Counted from the stretch's first letter, positions 1-9,141 are shown. The stretch is 64,000 nt of DNA from Rhodocyclales bacterium GT-UBC (GCA_003583745.1 QXPY01000010.1:1-64000); one strand, 5' to 3'. Numbers and translations are program-made. Notes: a model not told the origin generated them from the sequence alone.

Positions 1-653
1 AGCCGGAACCCCAGCCGGAAGTGAAGCCCGAGCCCAAGCCCTTACCGAAGGTCGTGCCGAAGCCGGATCCCATACCGGCGCACAAGCCCGAGATCGTGGT
101 CAAGAAGGAAGAAAAGAAGCCCGAGCCGAAAAAGCCTGAGCCCAAGAAGCCCGAACCCAAGCCGGAACCGCCCAAGCCTGAGCCCAAGAAGCCGGAACCG
201 AAAAAAACGGAGCCGCCCAAACCGGAGGCCAAGCCGCAGCCGAAGTTCGATTTCGACAAGGAATTGGCCAAGGAAACAAATCAGCTGAAGTCATCCGCCA
301 AGGCGGCTGCTTCGGCGCAGCAGATGGCGAATGCCGCGGCGGCCGAAGCCGAGCAACGTGCCTCGTCGAGCAAGCGTGGCTTGGCGGATTACGCAGCCAA
401 GATTCGTGGCAAGATTCGCGGCAATATCGTCTTGCCGCCAGCGATTCAGGGTAATCCGGAAGCCGTGTTCGAAGTCAATCAACTGCCATCCGGCGAAGTG
501 CTCGATGTCAGACTCAAGCGTTCGAGTGGACATGCGGCCCTGGATCGGGCGATCGAGACGGCAATCCGCAAGTCGTCGCCATTGCCCAAGCCGGATGATC
601 CTTCGTTGTTCAAGCGCGAACTTGAAATCAAGTACAAGCCGTTTGAAGAGTAG
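1..653 (+). CDS. tolA: Cell envelope integrity protein TolA, C-terminal part (5' end outside window)
   Basis: TolA bridges the inner-membrane TolQR motor and Pal/TolB at the outer membrane and is needed for envelope constriction at division. The frame is open from the first base, so the N-terminal membrane anchor lies upstream of the window. What remains is a highly charged spacer made of many degenerate K-P-E-P units (roughly residues 5-75 of the visible part), an Ala-rich helical stretch, and a compact C-terminal TonB/TolA-like domain (about the last 90 residues, from LADYAAKIRGKIRGNI onward). The next genes are tolB, pal and cpoB, which confirms the identity. The Pro-rich repeat is more PEP-like than the Ala/Lys/Glu helix of enterobacterial TolA. 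Expected upstream neighbours (ybgC, tolQ, tolR) cannot be seen. Confidence 0.93.
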   Translation, partial: PEPQPEVKPEPKPLPKVVPKPDPIPAHKPEIVVKKEEKKPEPKKPEPKKPEPKPEPPKPEPKKPEPKKTEPPKPEAKPQPKFDFDKELAKETNQLKSSAKAAASAQQMANAAAAEAEQRASSSKRGLADYAAKIRGKIRGNIVLPPAIQGNPEAVFEVNQLPSGEVLDVRLKRSSGHAALDRAIETAIRKSSPLPKPDDPSLFKRELEIKYKPFEE

Positions 654-684
654 AATCGCGCGAAACTTATTGAAAACAAACGAT

Positions 685-1956
685 ATGCATAAAATTTCAC
701 GCCGTCTTTTCCTGGTCTTTGCCCTTGCTGCCAGTGCCTTGGCGCAGGCCCAGCTCTCGATCGAAATCACGGGGGCAGGTGCCAGCCGTATTCCGGTGGC
801 GATTGCCGATTTTCTCGGCGACGCCACGGCGTCACGCATCGTGACCGCGACGGTGCGCTCGGACCTGGAACGCAGCGGCTTGTTCAAACTGGTCGATACG
901 ACCGGTGCGGCACTCGACGAGAATACCTCGATCAATCATGCCGACTGGCGGGGCAAGGGGGCTGACGCGCTTGCCGCCGGCAGTATCGGACGGAGCCCCG
1001 ACGGTCGTATGGAGGCTCGTTTCCGTCTTTATGACACGCAAAAAGCCGTATCCCTGGGCGGAGCTGCCTATGTCACCAGTAACGAGATGCTGCGCGCGGC
1101 TGGCCATCGCATCGCCGACTATATTTACGAGAAGCTGACTGGTGAGAAGGGTGTTTTCTCGACCCGGATCGCCTATGTCGTCAAGGCGCGGGGTCAATTC
1201 CTCCTGCAAATTGCCGATGCTGACGGTCAGGGGGCGGCGACCGCACTGACTTCGACCGAGCCGATCATTTCGCCTGTCTGGTCGCCGGATGGGAGCAAGC
1301 TGGCCTACGTTTCCTTCGAGAAGAAAAAGCCCGTGATCTACGTGCATTCGATTGCTTCCGGGCAGCGTCACATTGTCGCCAACTTCAAGGGATCCAACTC
1401 GGCACCGGCCTGGTCGCCGGATGGCCGGCGTCTGGCTGTCGTGCTTTCCAAGGACGGCAATTCGCAGATTTACGCGGTGAATGCCGACGGCAGTGGCTTG
1501 CAGCGCCTGACCCAGTCGGCCGGTATCGATACCGAGCCGCGGTATGCGCCGGATGGCAGTTCGATTTTCTTCACCTCCGACCGGGGCGGCAGCCCGCAGA
1601 TTTACCAAGTAGCCGCCAATGGCGGCGAGGCTCGCCGGGTCAGCTTCGAAGGCAGTTACAACGTGTCGCCCCGGCCATCGCCGGATGGCAAGATGCTTGC
1701 ATTCATTACCCGTCGGGAGGGGCGTTTCCAACTCGCCGCAATGGATCTGGCCACCCGCCAGGTCCAGGTGCTGACTGACTCGCACAAGGATGAATCCCCC
1801 AGTTTTGCACCCAATAGCCGCATGATCCTGATCGCTACAGAAGTTGGCGGGCGCGGCGTACTATCGGCTGTTTCGAGCGATGGCAGGATCAAACAACGCC
1901 TCTCGGTTGCCGCAGGTGACGTGCGAGAACCCGCCTGGGGCCCTTTCTATCAATAA
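685..1956 (+). CDS. tolB: Tol-Pal system beta-propeller protein TolB
   Basis: Periplasmic protein that binds Pal and TolA and takes part in recycling Pal during outer-membrane constriction. The longest frame begins far upstream inside tolA. The start at 685 gives a 423-residue protein with a classical signal peptide (two Arg, then a Leu/Ala core ending near ALAQA), matching the family length of about 430. An N-terminal alpha/beta domain is followed by a six-bladed propeller, visible as repeated SPDG-type blade motifs (WSPDGSKLAY, WSPDGRRLAV, YAPDGSSIFF, PSPDGKMLAF). It lies 31 bases after tolA and 18 before pal, in one operon. Confidence 0.96.
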   Translation: MHKISRRLFLVFALAASALAQAQLSIEITGAGASRIPVAIADFLGDATASRIVTATVRSDLERSGLFKLVDTTGAALDENTSINHADWRGKGADALAAGSIGRSPDGRMEARFRLYDTQKAVSLGGAAYVTSNEMLRAAGHRIADYIYEKLTGEKGVFSTRIAYVVKARGQFLLQIADADGQGAATALTSTEPIISPVWSPDGSKLAYVSFEKKKPVIYVHSIASGQRHIVANFKGSNSAPAWSPDGRRLAVVLSKDGNSQIYAVNADGSGLQRLTQSAGIDTEPRYAPDGSSIFFTSDRGGSPQIYQVAANGGEARRVSFEGSYNVSPRPSPDGKMLAFITRREGRFQLAAMDLATRQVQVLTDSHKDESPSFAPNSRMILIATEVGGRGVLSAVSSDGRIKQRLSVAAGDVREPAWGPFYQ

Positions 1957-1974
1957 TCCTCATCGGAGAATGTT

Positions 1975-2520
1975 GTGAACAAACTTTTAATTCCTGCCCT
2001 GTTGTCCGCCTTGATCCTGGGTTGCAGCTCGACTCCTGTCCCTGACGAAAACGGTGCCCCGGTCGAATCCCGTACGGGCGGCAGTGGTAGCGGTGTCGCA
2101 CCGGTGGTTGCTGGCGGTGTCGACGCCAATGGTCTGCCGCGCGAACTGACCGATCCGAAGAGCAAGCTGGCGCAACGCAGCATCTACTTCGACCTCGACA
2201 AGTACGACGTCAAGGACGAGTACAAGGATCTGGTCGCTGCCCACGCCAAGTATCTGGTCGATCACCGCGGTTTCAAGGTGCTGCTGCAAGGCAATACCGA
2301 CGAGCGTGGCAGCCGCGAATACAACCTGTCGCTGGGTCAGAAGCGCGCCGACGCCGTCAAGCGTTCGCTGGTGTTGCTCGGCGCTAAGGAAGACCAGGTC
2401 GAGTCGGTCAGCCTCGGTGAAGAGAAGCCGAAGAATGCCGGTCATGACGAGTCTGCCTGGGCAGAGAATCGTCGTGCCGACATTCTCTACAAGGGCGCAG
2501 ACGGCCGCGGCGAGTTCTAA
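1975..2520 (+). CDS. pal: Peptidoglycan-associated lipoprotein Pal
   Basis: Outer-membrane lipoprotein that binds peptidoglycan and TolB. It starts with GTG preceded by GGAGA at the right distance. The N-terminus is a lipoprotein signal with lipobox LILGC (lipidated Cys at residue 17), followed by a short Ser/Gly-rich linker. The C-terminal OmpA-like domain (about residues 65-175) has the diaminopimelate-binding signature NTDERGSREYN and the ENRRADI motif. The length of 181 residues is normal. Only two bases separate its stop from cpoB, so translational coupling is likely. Confidence 0.97.
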   Translation: MNKLLIPALLSALILGCSSTPVPDENGAPVESRTGGSGSGVAPVVAGGVDANGLPRELTDPKSKLAQRSIYFDLDKYDVKDEYKDLVAAHAKYLVDHRGFKVLLQGNTDERGSREYNLSLGQKRADAVKRSLVLLGAKEDQVESVSLGEEKPKNAGHDESAWAENRRADILYKGADGRGEF

Positions 2521-2522
2521 GC

Positions 2523-3260
2523 ATGCGCCCGGTTCGAATCGCGTTTCTGCTTGCCATGCTGGGTGCCGCTCAGGCCCAGGCTGGCATGTTTGACGATGAG
2601 GAAGCACGTCGTCAGGTATCCGATCTGAAGATCAAGACCGAGGCGCGGTTCGACCAGCAGGGCAAGGCCCAGCTGGATCTGGCCAGCCAGATCCAGCGCC
2701 AGGCCGAAGAGATTGCTCGCCTGCGCGGGCAGATCGAAACACTGAATTACGAGCTGGAAACGGCCAAGAAGAGGCAGCAGGATTTTTATCTCGATCTCGA
2801 TACCCGCTTGCGCAAGTTTGAGACTGCTCCGACGGTCAATGCCAGTCCCGAGGCGGGCACGGCTCCGGCCAAGCCGACAGGCGACCCGGCCAAGGAAACC
2901 CAGGATTACGAGGCTGCCCTGAACTTGTTCAAGTTAGCCAAGTACAAGGAAGCTGCCAGCGGATTTGCCGCTTTCGTGCAGAAATACCCGGACAGCCAGT
3001 TGGCGCCGAATGCTCAGTACTGGATGGGTAATGCCTGGTATGCGCAGCGCGATTGCAAGAAGGCGATCGAGGCGCAAAGCATCGTGACGAGCAAGTACGC
3101 CGATAGCCCGAAGGCACCGGATGCCTGGCTGGCCATCGCGACGTGCCAGCAGGAAATGGGCAATCCAGGCGGCGTCAAGCGCTCCCTCGAAACCGTGATC
3201 AGCAAGTATCCGTCTTCACCGGCTGCGGAAACGGCGCAGCAGCGATTGAAAAAGAAGTAA
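2523..3260 (+). CDS. cpoB: Tol-Pal system protein CpoB (YbgF)
   Basis: Periplasmic TolA-binding protein that coordinates outer-membrane constriction with septal peptidoglycan synthesis. The 245 residues consist of a signal peptide (cleavage near AQAGM), an N-terminal coiled coil of about 60 residues rich in Gln/Glu/Arg that drives trimerisation, a Pro/Ala linker, and a C-terminal TPR domain from about residue 125 (repeats beginning YEAALNLFK, NAQYWMGNAWY, DAWLAIATCQQEMG). It is the last tol-pal gene. queE follows after about 100 bases and is commonly its neighbour in proteobacteria. Confidence 0.95.
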   Translation: MRPVRIAFLLAMLGAAQAQAGMFDDEEARRQVSDLKIKTEARFDQQGKAQLDLASQIQRQAEEIARLRGQIETLNYELETAKKRQQDFYLDLDTRLRKFETAPTVNASPEAGTAPAKPTGDPAKETQDYEAALNLFKLAKYKEAASGFAAFVQKYPDSQLAPNAQYWMGNAWYAQRDCKKAIEAQSIVTSKYADSPKAPDAWLAIATCQQEMGNPGGVKRSLETVISKYPSSPAAETAQQRLKKK

Positions 3261-3357
3261 CACCGGTTGCCGGGAATGGTCTGTCTCGCGGAAGCGGGCG
3301 GCCATTTCCTCCCGGACATTCCCCATGGCCGGCAGGCCGTCTCCAAGAGTTAGTGTC

Positions 3358-3996
3358 GTGGCCCTGAGAATCACCGAAATATTTTATTCCCTGCAAGGCG
3401 AAGCCTCGCGTGTTGGTTTGCCTACCGTGTTCGTGCGCCTGACCGGCTGTCCCTTGCGTTGTGTGTGGTGCGATACCACCTACAGCTTCACCGGTGGCGA
3501 GGCTGCATCCGTTGAGTCGGTCTTGGCCGAAGTGGCCAGATATCCGGCGCGCCAGGTCTGCGTGACCGGTGGCGAACCGCTCTCGCAAAAGGACTGCCTC
3601 CCGTTGCTGCAGGCTTTGTGTGATGCCGGTTACGACGTTTCGCTGGAAACCTCGGGGGCGATCGATATCGCTGCGGTCGACGCCAGGGTGTCGCGCATCA
3701 TGGACCTCAAGGCACCCGGTTCGGGCGAGGTCGACAAGAACCGCTGGGAAAACCTGGGCTGCCTGAACAACCGCGACGAGGTCAAGATCATCATTGCTTC
3801 GCGCGACGATTACGAATGGGCGCGCCAGGTTTTGTCGGAACACCAGCTGGAGCGCCGTTGCCCGGTCCTCTTTTCGCCGGCGCAAGGATTGGTTGAGCCG
3901 GCTGAACTGGCTGCCTGGATTCTCGAGGATGGCCTTGACGTCCGTTTCCAGATGCAATTGCACAAGCTGCTTTGGGGTAACATGAAGGGAAAATAA
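3358..3996 (+). CDS. queE: 7-carboxy-7-deazaguanine synthase QueE
   Basis: Radical-SAM enzyme converting 6-carboxytetrahydropterin to 7-carboxy-7-deazaguanine, on the way to preQ0 and queuosine. The [4Fe-4S] motif is GCPLRCVWCDT (Cys-x3-Cys-x2-Cys), followed by the Gly-rich VTGGEPL SAM-binding segment. I prefer the GTG at 3358 because the family normally starts MALRITEIFYSLQGE; an ATG at 3325 would add 11 poorly conserved residues. Neither start has a strong Shine-Dalgarno sequence. The partner queC lies 3.3 kb downstream, separated by c-di-GMP genes. Confidence 0.92.
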   Translation: MALRITEIFYSLQGEASRVGLPTVFVRLTGCPLRCVWCDTTYSFTGGEAASVESVLAEVARYPARQVCVTGGEPLSQKDCLPLLQALCDAGYDVSLETSGAIDIAAVDARVSRIMDLKAPGSGEVDKNRWENLGCLNNRDEVKIIIASRDDYEWARQVLSEHQLERRCPVLFSPAQGLVEPAELAAWILEDGLDVRFQMQLHKLLWGNMKGK

Positions 3997-4010
3997 GGAA
4001 GGAGACGATC

Positions 4011-4373
4011 ATGACCAGCAATCGACGCCAGTTTTCCCGCATTCGCTTCGAGAGTGAAGCCCGCCTGTTCCTTCCCACCGGCGAATACCCAGTCGAAGTG
4101 CTTGATTTATCGCTGAAGGGCGCTCTGATTCGTCCTGCCGAAGCGGTTTTCGCCAATCTAGGCAGTAAATGCACTTTGCGCATTCGCCTCGATGAGTCAG
4201 GCGTTACCATTCGCATGGAGTGCACCCTGATTCATAGTCAGAAAGGCCTGTGGGGCCTGGCTTGCCGGGAAATCGACCTGGACAGCATTACGCATTTGCG
4301 CCGCCTGGTTGCCCTTAACCTGGGCGATGAAGCACTGCTGGAGCGCGAGTTCGGCTTGTTGACGCGAACCTGA
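4011..4373 (+). CDS. PilZ-domain protein
   Basis: Small (120-residue) single PilZ domain, a c-di-GMP receptor fold. The N-terminal Arg-rich loop NRRQFSRIRF and the downstream DLSLKGALI (D-x-S-x-x-G) are the two ligand-contacting motifs, and both look intact. It has a strong ribosome-binding site (GGAAGG AG, 7 bases before ATG) and starts 14 bases after queE, so it is probably co-transcribed. The next gene encodes a GGDEF-EAL protein, a plausible source or sink of its ligand. The target process (motility, exopolysaccharide) is not visible. Confidence 0.88.
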   Translation: MTSNRRQFSRIRFESEARLFLPTGEYPVEVLDLSLKGALIRPAEAVFANLGSKCTLRIRLDESGVTIRMECTLIHSQKGLWGLACREIDLDSITHLRRLVALNLGDEALLEREFGLLTRT

Positions 4374-4383
4374 GTTCGATGCA

Positions 4384-4408
4384 GCGCGAGGGGAGACGCT
4401 CCTCGCTC
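4384..4408 (+). terminator. Possible weak hairpin terminator after the PilZ gene
   Basis: GCGAGG at 4386-4391 pairs with CCTCGC at 4401-4406, ten bases after the PilZ stop codon. A second inverted repeat, AGCCGAA (4429-4435) with TTCGGCT (4455-4461), follows. Neither is trailed by a convincing T run, so termination would be partial or Rho-assisted. The rest of 4374-4627 shows no gene. Confidence 0.3.
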
Positions 4409-4627
4409 AGAAATTCTTCCCCTGAATCAGCCGAAACCCGCCTTGCGAGAGGGATTCGGCTAGGCTAGACTCTGCGAAATTACCAACTAAGCAGTTGATC
4501 GATACGGCCTTGAGGGCTCAGCATTTTCTTCTGGGGGGAGGAAATGGCAGACAAAGCGCTTCATCATTCGGTTTTGCCTTGGAATTCAGTTTTCAAGTCA
4601 TTTGGCATGATTGCAAAGAGCTGAGCC

Positions 4628-6817
4628 ATGGCCGATACACCCGCATTTTGCAGCTACGCAAATATCGGCTTTGGCGGCAAATCCCTGCCCGATCTCTGCG
4701 AAATTCAGCACGCGATTCTCGAAAGCTCGGTTCCGGCAGTGATTGCCACCGATGTCGAAGGCACTGTCGTCTATTTCAATCCCTCGACGCAGCGTCTGCT
4801 CGGCTACAGCTGGGAGGAAGTGGTCGGTCGGCAGGCGGCTTCGATATTCCATCTTGAAGAAGAAATCGTAGCCCGCGCGGAGGCGCTGACCCTTGAGTTG
4901 GGGCGCCCGGTGCCGCCCGGCTTCGAGGTTTTCATCGCACGCCTGGGGCCGGCGCCCCACGAGCTTCAGGAATGGACTTACGTCTGCAAGGACGGTACGC
5001 GGATTCCCGTTTGTTTGTGGGTGACGGCGCTGCATGACAGCGAGCGGCGCTTGATCGGCTATGTCGGCGTTGCCTGCGACCAGCGTGGCAGACAGCACGT
5101 GAATGAGGATTTGCGCATTGCGGCGCTCGCTTTCGAGTCGCAAGCAGCGATCATGGTGACGGACGCGCAGCAAAGAATATTGCGGGTCAATCCGGCTTTT
5201 ACGCAGCTGACCGGGTATGCGGCGGAAGAAGCAGTCGGTTTGAAACCGTCGATTCTGAAATCGGGAAGACAGGATGCCGCGTTTTATCGGCAAATGTGGG
5301 AGTCCTTGGATAGCACTGGCTCCTGGCAGGGGGAAATCTGGAATCGGCGCAAATGTGGCGGCATCTATCCCGAGTGGTTGACGATCAGTGCCGTGCGTAA
5401 CGAAGCGGGAAAGCTGACGCATTACGTCAGCACCTTTTCCGATATAACCGACCTGAAAGTGGCAGAAAGCGAGATTCAGAACCTGGCTTTTTACGATCCG
5501 CTCACTGCCTTGCCGAATCGGCGCTTGCTGCTCAGTCGCCTCGGTCAGGCGCGCCTGACCGCGAAACGCAGTTTGCAGTACGGAGCGTTGTTGATCATCG
5601 ATCTCGATCACTTCAAGAATCTCAACGACACGCTCGGCCACGACGTTGGCGACCTGTTGCTGGTCGAGGTGGCGCGTCGTTTGCGCGATTGCATACGGGA
5701 AGGCGATACGGCCGCAAGGCAGGGCGGCGACGAGTTCATCGTCATGCTGGAAAATCTCGGTACGGAAGGGGCAGTGGCGGGCATTCAGGCCGAAGTGGTG
5801 GCCGAGAAGATTCGCGTCAGCCTGAATCGTCCCTACGTCGTGGCTGGTGATGCCCAGCATTTTCATTCGGCCAGTATTGGTATCAGCTTGTTTTGCGCCT
5901 TGGACAAAACGACCGAGGTCTTGCTCAAGCAAGCCGACATTGCCTTGTACAAAGCCAAGGATGCCGGGCGCAACGCCATTCGCTTCTTTGACGATGCCAT
6001 GCAGACAGCCCTGGACGCGCGTGCCGCTATGGAGTCGAGATTGCATCGGGCTTTGGCACGGGGCGAGTTTCAGTTGTACGTGCAACCGCAGTTCAACGCG
6101 GTTCGCCAGCTGATCGCCGCCGAAGCCTTGATCCGCTGGCAGCCGCCTGGCGAGAAGATGGTGGCGCCGGCCGATTTCATCCCCCTGGCCGAGGAAACGG
6201 GATTGATCGTGGCGATCGGCAATTGGGTGCTGGATCAGGCCTGTGCCCAGCTGCAGCGCTGGGGCGATGATCCGCGGACGGCGGGATTGCATATGGCCGT
6301 CAATGTAAGCGCCCGCCAGTTCCGCCAGCCGGATTTCGTCGAGCAAGTCTGTCTGGCCCTGGCCAGATACAACGTCAATCCTGGCTGCTTGAAAATCGAG
6401 CTGACCGAGAGTCTGCTGATGGATAACGTCGAGGCAGTGGTTGCCAAAATGCAAGCTTTGCGGCGTGTCGGTGTCCGCTTCTCACTGGATGATTTCGGTA
6501 CCGGTTACGCCTCGTTGTCCTATCTGAAGCGTTTTCCGTTCAATCAACTGAAGATCGATCGCTCTTTCATTCGCGATATCACCACCGATTCTGACGATGC
6601 CGCCATCGTGCGTGCAATCATCGCGATGGGCAACGCCCTGCGCCTGCAAGTCGTGGCCGAAGGCGTCGAAACCGCGGAGCAGCATGCCTATCTGCTGGAC
6701 CATGGCTGTACCTGTTTCCAGGGATATTTGTTTGGCCGGCCGGTGCCGTTCGCCGAATTCGAGCGCAATCTTGGTGAATTGCCGCCGGCAGCGGGGGCGG
6801 GTGACTGGGTCATCTGA
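4628..6817 (+). CDS. PAS-PAS-GGDEF-EAL bifunctional c-di-GMP protein
   Basis: Predicted cytoplasmic sensor that makes and/or degrades c-di-GMP. The 729 residues contain two PAS domains (about 25-150 and 160-285, the second ending with the typical SDITDLK linker), a GGDEF domain (about 290-460) and an EAL domain (about 475-720). The cyclase site GGDEF is intact, with an allosteric I-site REGD exactly five residues before it. The phosphodiesterase side keeps EALIRW, the ELTESLLMD glutamate, DDFGTGYASL and AEGVET, so both activities may be real. No membrane segment is seen, so the signal is probably cytosolic (redox, ligand or flavin). It sits beside the PilZ gene. Confidence 0.93.
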   Translation: MADTPAFCSYANIGFGGKSLPDLCEIQHAILESSVPAVIATDVEGTVVYFNPSTQRLLGYSWEEVVGRQAASIFHLEEEIVARAEALTLELGRPVPPGFEVFIARLGPAPHELQEWTYVCKDGTRIPVCLWVTALHDSERRLIGYVGVACDQRGRQHVNEDLRIAALAFESQAAIMVTDAQQRILRVNPAFTQLTGYAAEEAVGLKPSILKSGRQDAAFYRQMWESLDSTGSWQGEIWNRRKCGGIYPEWLTISAVRNEAGKLTHYVSTFSDITDLKVAESEIQNLAFYDPLTALPNRRLLLSRLGQARLTAKRSLQYGALLIIDLDHFKNLNDTLGHDVGDLLLVEVARRLRDCIREGDTAARQGGDEFIVMLENLGTEGAVAGIQAEVVAEKIRVSLNRPYVVAGDAQHFHSASIGISLFCALDKTTEVLLKQADIALYKAKDAGRNAIRFFDDAMQTALDARAAMESRLHRALARGEFQLYVQPQFNAVRQLIAAEALIRWQPPGEKMVAPADFIPLAEETGLIVAIGNWVLDQACAQLQRWGDDPRTAGLHMAVNVSARQFRQPDFVEQVCLALARYNVNPGCLKIELTESLLMDNVEAVVAKMQALRRVGVRFSLDDFGTGYASLSYLKRFPFNQLKIDRSFIRDITTDSDDAAIVRAIIAMGNALRLQVVAEGVETAEQHAYLLDHGCTCFQGYLFGRPVPFAEFERNLGELPPAAGAGDWVI

Positions 6818-6833
6818 GCGCCCGGCGGGCGGC

Positions 6834-7325
6834 TCAATGTCCGACCGGTGATGCCGGTTTGTGGCAAAACAACATCAAGCCTTCGCTGATCAGCCAGCAA
6901 AGTGCCCACAGCGCGCCCATGACACCGACGGCGCCAGCCGCCATGCCTGAAGCAAAGCCCTCGCCGCATTGATGGGGCCAGATGCAGCGCCCTGTCCAGA
7001 GAAGTAGTTCGCCGGCACAAAGCAGGTGCGTCACACTCAGCCCAACCCGCAGCCAGCGTCGCCAGCCTGGTGGCGGGAGTTTGCCGACGAGCAATTGGCC
7101 AACTCGCCAGAGCGTGCCGAGCAGGGCAAGGGGTATGGTCAGCAGGAAGGGGGCGAGCAGTTGTTCCAGGCGAATCTCCTTGCCATCGGCGTATGGGCCG
7201 AGTGACGCATTGCATGCAATGGCGAAACGGTCGTCCTGCCGACCGCCCCGATGGCAAATTGTAGCGTTGGAACAAGCAGATACAGGCTGAGTCGAAGCAA
7301 CTTTTCGGGTATATTCGCCCCCCAT
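6834..7325 (-). CDS. Small hydrophobic membrane protein, unknown function
   Basis: The C-terminal 110 residues look real: three hydrophobic segments (around [37 protein letters not shown] and [18 protein letters not shown]) separated by basic loops. The N-terminal 50 residues look like non-coding read-through. The only in-frame ATGs are at 7325, whose start codon overlaps that of divergent queC, and at 7373, inside queC. A clean AAGGAG lies just before a CTG at 7169, which would give about 111 residues starting right at the first hydrophobic helix. The true start is therefore uncertain. The gene is convergent with the GGDEF-EAL gene. No family is recognised. Confidence 0.42.
   Translation of the reverse strand: MGGEYTRKVASTQPVSACSNATICHRGGRQDDRFAIACNASLGPYADGKEIRLEQLLAPFLLTIPLALLGTLWRVGQLLVGKLPPPGWRRWLRVGLSVTHLLCAGELLLWTGRCIWPHQCGEGFASGMAAGAVGVMGALWALCWLISEGLMLFCHKPASPVGH
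7309..7314 (+). promoter_or_regulatory. Probable -10 box of queC
   Basis: TATATT at 7309-7314 is followed by TCGCCCCCC and the queC ATG at 7324. A start of transcription about seven bases downstream of the box would leave only a few untranslated bases. No Shine-Dalgarno sequence is present. The -35 region (near CTGAGT, 7286-7291) is poor. Confidence 0.5.
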
Positions 7326-8001
7326 GAAAAAGCCTGCTGTCGTTCTCCTGTCCGGCGGACTCGATTCCGCCACCTGCCTTGCTCTGGCCCGCAGCCAGGG
7401 CTTCGATTGCTACTGCCTGTCCTTCGATTACGGCCAGCGCCACAACGCCGAGTTGCAGGCGGCCGAGCGCGTCGTCAAGGCGCTGGGGGCGGCCGAGCAT
7501 CGCGTGATCAATTTCGGCCTCGCCCAGTTCGGCGGTTCGGCGCTCACCGATACCAATATCGCGGTGCCGACCGACGGTGTCCAGCCTGGCATTCCGGTCA
7601 CCTATGTGCCGGCGCGCAACACCATCATGCTGTCGCTCGCCCTGGCCTGGGCGGAAGTGCTCGGTAGCCGCGACATCTTCGTCGGGGTCAACGCGGTCGA
7701 TTACTCCGGTTATCCGGACTGCCGTCCGGAATACATCGCTGCCTTCGAGAAAATGGCCAATCTGGCGACCAAGTCCGGGGTGGAAGGCGTCAAGCTGTCG
7801 ATCCATGCCCCGCTGATCGACATGTCGAAGGCCGACATTATCCGCACCGGCACCGCCCTGGGGGTCGATTACGGCCTGACCGTCTCCTGCTACCAGGCCG
7901 ATGCGCAGGGCCGGGCCTGCGGCCAGTGCGACTCCTGCCGCCTGCGCGCCGAGGGCTTTGCCGCGGCCGGCGTCGCCGATCCGACGGCTTACGCCGCCTG
8001 A
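7324..8001 (+). CDS. queC: 7-cyano-7-deazaguanine synthase QueC
   Basis: ATP-dependent conversion of 7-carboxy-7-deazaguanine to preQ0, the step after QueE. The N-terminal PP-loop [14 protein letters not shown] binds ATP. The C-terminal zinc site is [17 protein letters not shown] (four Cys). The length of 225 residues is standard. There is no Shine-Dalgarno sequence before the ATG and a -10-like box only ten bases upstream, so the mRNA may be essentially leaderless. It is separated from queE by three genes and followed after two bases by a transporter gene. Confidence 0.96.
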   Translation: MKKPAVVLLSGGLDSATCLALARSQGFDCYCLSFDYGQRHNAELQAAERVVKALGAAEHRVINFGLAQFGGSALTDTNIAVPTDGVQPGIPVTYVPARNTIMLSLALAWAEVLGSRDIFVGVNAVDYSGYPDCRPEYIAAFEKMANLATKSGVEGVKLSIHAPLIDMSKADIIRTGTALGVDYGLTVSCYQADAQGRACGQCDSCRLRAEGFAAAGVADPTAYAA

Positions 8002-8003
8002 AC

Positions 8004-9107
8004 ATGGAGACCGGGGCAACGGCCGGCACGGTTCTCTGGCTGGCCTTTGCCGTTTCCTTCGCCTTCGGGCTGATCGCCCAGAAAACGCATTTCTGCACCA
8101 TGGGGGCGGTTGCCGACATCGTCAATATGGGTGACTGGCGGCGCATGCGCATGTGGCTGCTCGCCATTGCCGTCGCCATCCTCGGTTCGGCGGCCTTGCA
8201 TGCCGCCGGGCTGATCGATCTCGGCAAGTCGATCTATCGCACGCCGAATTTCACCTGGCTGTCGAATATCGTCGGCGGCCTGCTCTTCGGCATCGGCATG
8301 GTGCTGGCCTCCGGCTGCGGCGGCAAGACGCTGATCCGCATCGGCGGCGGCAGTCTCAAATCGCTGGTCGTTTTCCTCGTCCTCGGCCTGGTCGCCTACA
8401 TGACCCTGCGTGGCGTCTTTGCCGCCTGGCGGGTCAATGGCCTCGACCGTGTTGCCCTGACGCTGGCCGGCGGGCAGGATCTGCCGGCGCTGCTGGTCGC
8501 CGCCGGCTGGTCGGCGCCAGTCGCTTTCTGGCTGCCGGTGCTCGGGCTGGGCGGCGGCCTGCTCGCCTTCTGTCTGGCGCGGCGGGATTTCTGGACCGTG
8601 GAGAACCTGCTGGGCGGCATCGGCATCGGCCTGTGCGTTGTTGCAGCCTGGTATGTCAGCGGCCATGTCGGCTACCTGGCCGAACATCCGGAAACGCTGG
8701 AAGAGGCTTTCCTGACCACCAACAGCGGTCGCATGGAAGCGCTGACTTTCGTCGCGCCGCAGGCCTATACGCTGGATCTCCTGTTGCTGTGGTCGGATAG
8801 CAGCCGCAAGCTGAGCTTCGGCATTGCCTCGCTGCTCGGCGTGATTGCCGGTTCGGCCAGCTGGGCCGTGCTGACCGGGCGCTTCCGCTGGGAGGGCTTT
8901 GCCGGTCTGGAAGATACCGCCAACCACCTGCTCGGTGGCGCGCTGATGGGCTTTGGCGGGGTAGCCGCGATGGGCTGCACGGTCGGTCAGGGCATCAGCG
9001 GCTTTTCGACGCTGGCCGTGGGGTCGATGCTGACTTTCCTGGCCATCGTCGGCGGCGCCGCCGCGATGCTCAAGATCCAGTACTGGCGGCTGATGCGCCA
9101 GGCCTGA
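8004..9107 (+). CDS. YeeE/YedE family membrane transporter
   Basis: Integral membrane protein of the YeeE/YedE (sulfur transport domain) family, whose characterised members carry thiosulfate or related sulfur species. The start at 8004 (two bases after queC) removes 26 out-of-family residues and gives 367. The family shows duplicated Gly/Cys-rich half-site motifs, both present here: FCTMGAVADIV, GIGMVLASGCGGKTLIRIGGG, and near the C-terminus MGFGGVAAMGCTVGQGISG. The conserved Cys residues in each are thought to line the sulfur-substrate path. About 9-10 hydrophobic helices. The substrate is inferred from the family only; no sulfur genes are adjacent. Confidence 0.85.
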   Translation: METGATAGTVLWLAFAVSFAFGLIAQKTHFCTMGAVADIVNMGDWRRMRMWLLAIAVAILGSAALHAAGLIDLGKSIYRTPNFTWLSNIVGGLLFGIGMVLASGCGGKTLIRIGGGSLKSLVVFLVLGLVAYMTLRGVFAAWRVNGLDRVALTLAGGQDLPALLVAAGWSAPVAFWLPVLGLGGGLLAFCLARRDFWTVENLLGGIGIGLCVVAAWYVSGHVGYLAEHPETLEEAFLTTNSGRMEALTFVAPQAYTLDLLLLWSDSSRKLSFGIASLLGVIAGSASWAVLTGRFRWEGFAGLEDTANHLLGGALMGFGGVAAMGCTVGQGISGFSTLAVGSMLTFLAIVGGAAAMLKIQYWRLMRQA

Positions 9108-9141
9108 GCCGGGCGCCCGGGCGAAAGTTCAGCCCCGGCGC

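Noticed and set aside
20..250. Short repeats at the window start considered as CRISPR or satellite
   Set aside because: In-frame codons for K-P-E-P units in TolA, irregular spacing and no spacers.
7200..7323. preQ1 riboswitch upstream of queC
   Set aside because: No preQ1 aptamer pattern seen and the leader appears to be only a few bases long.
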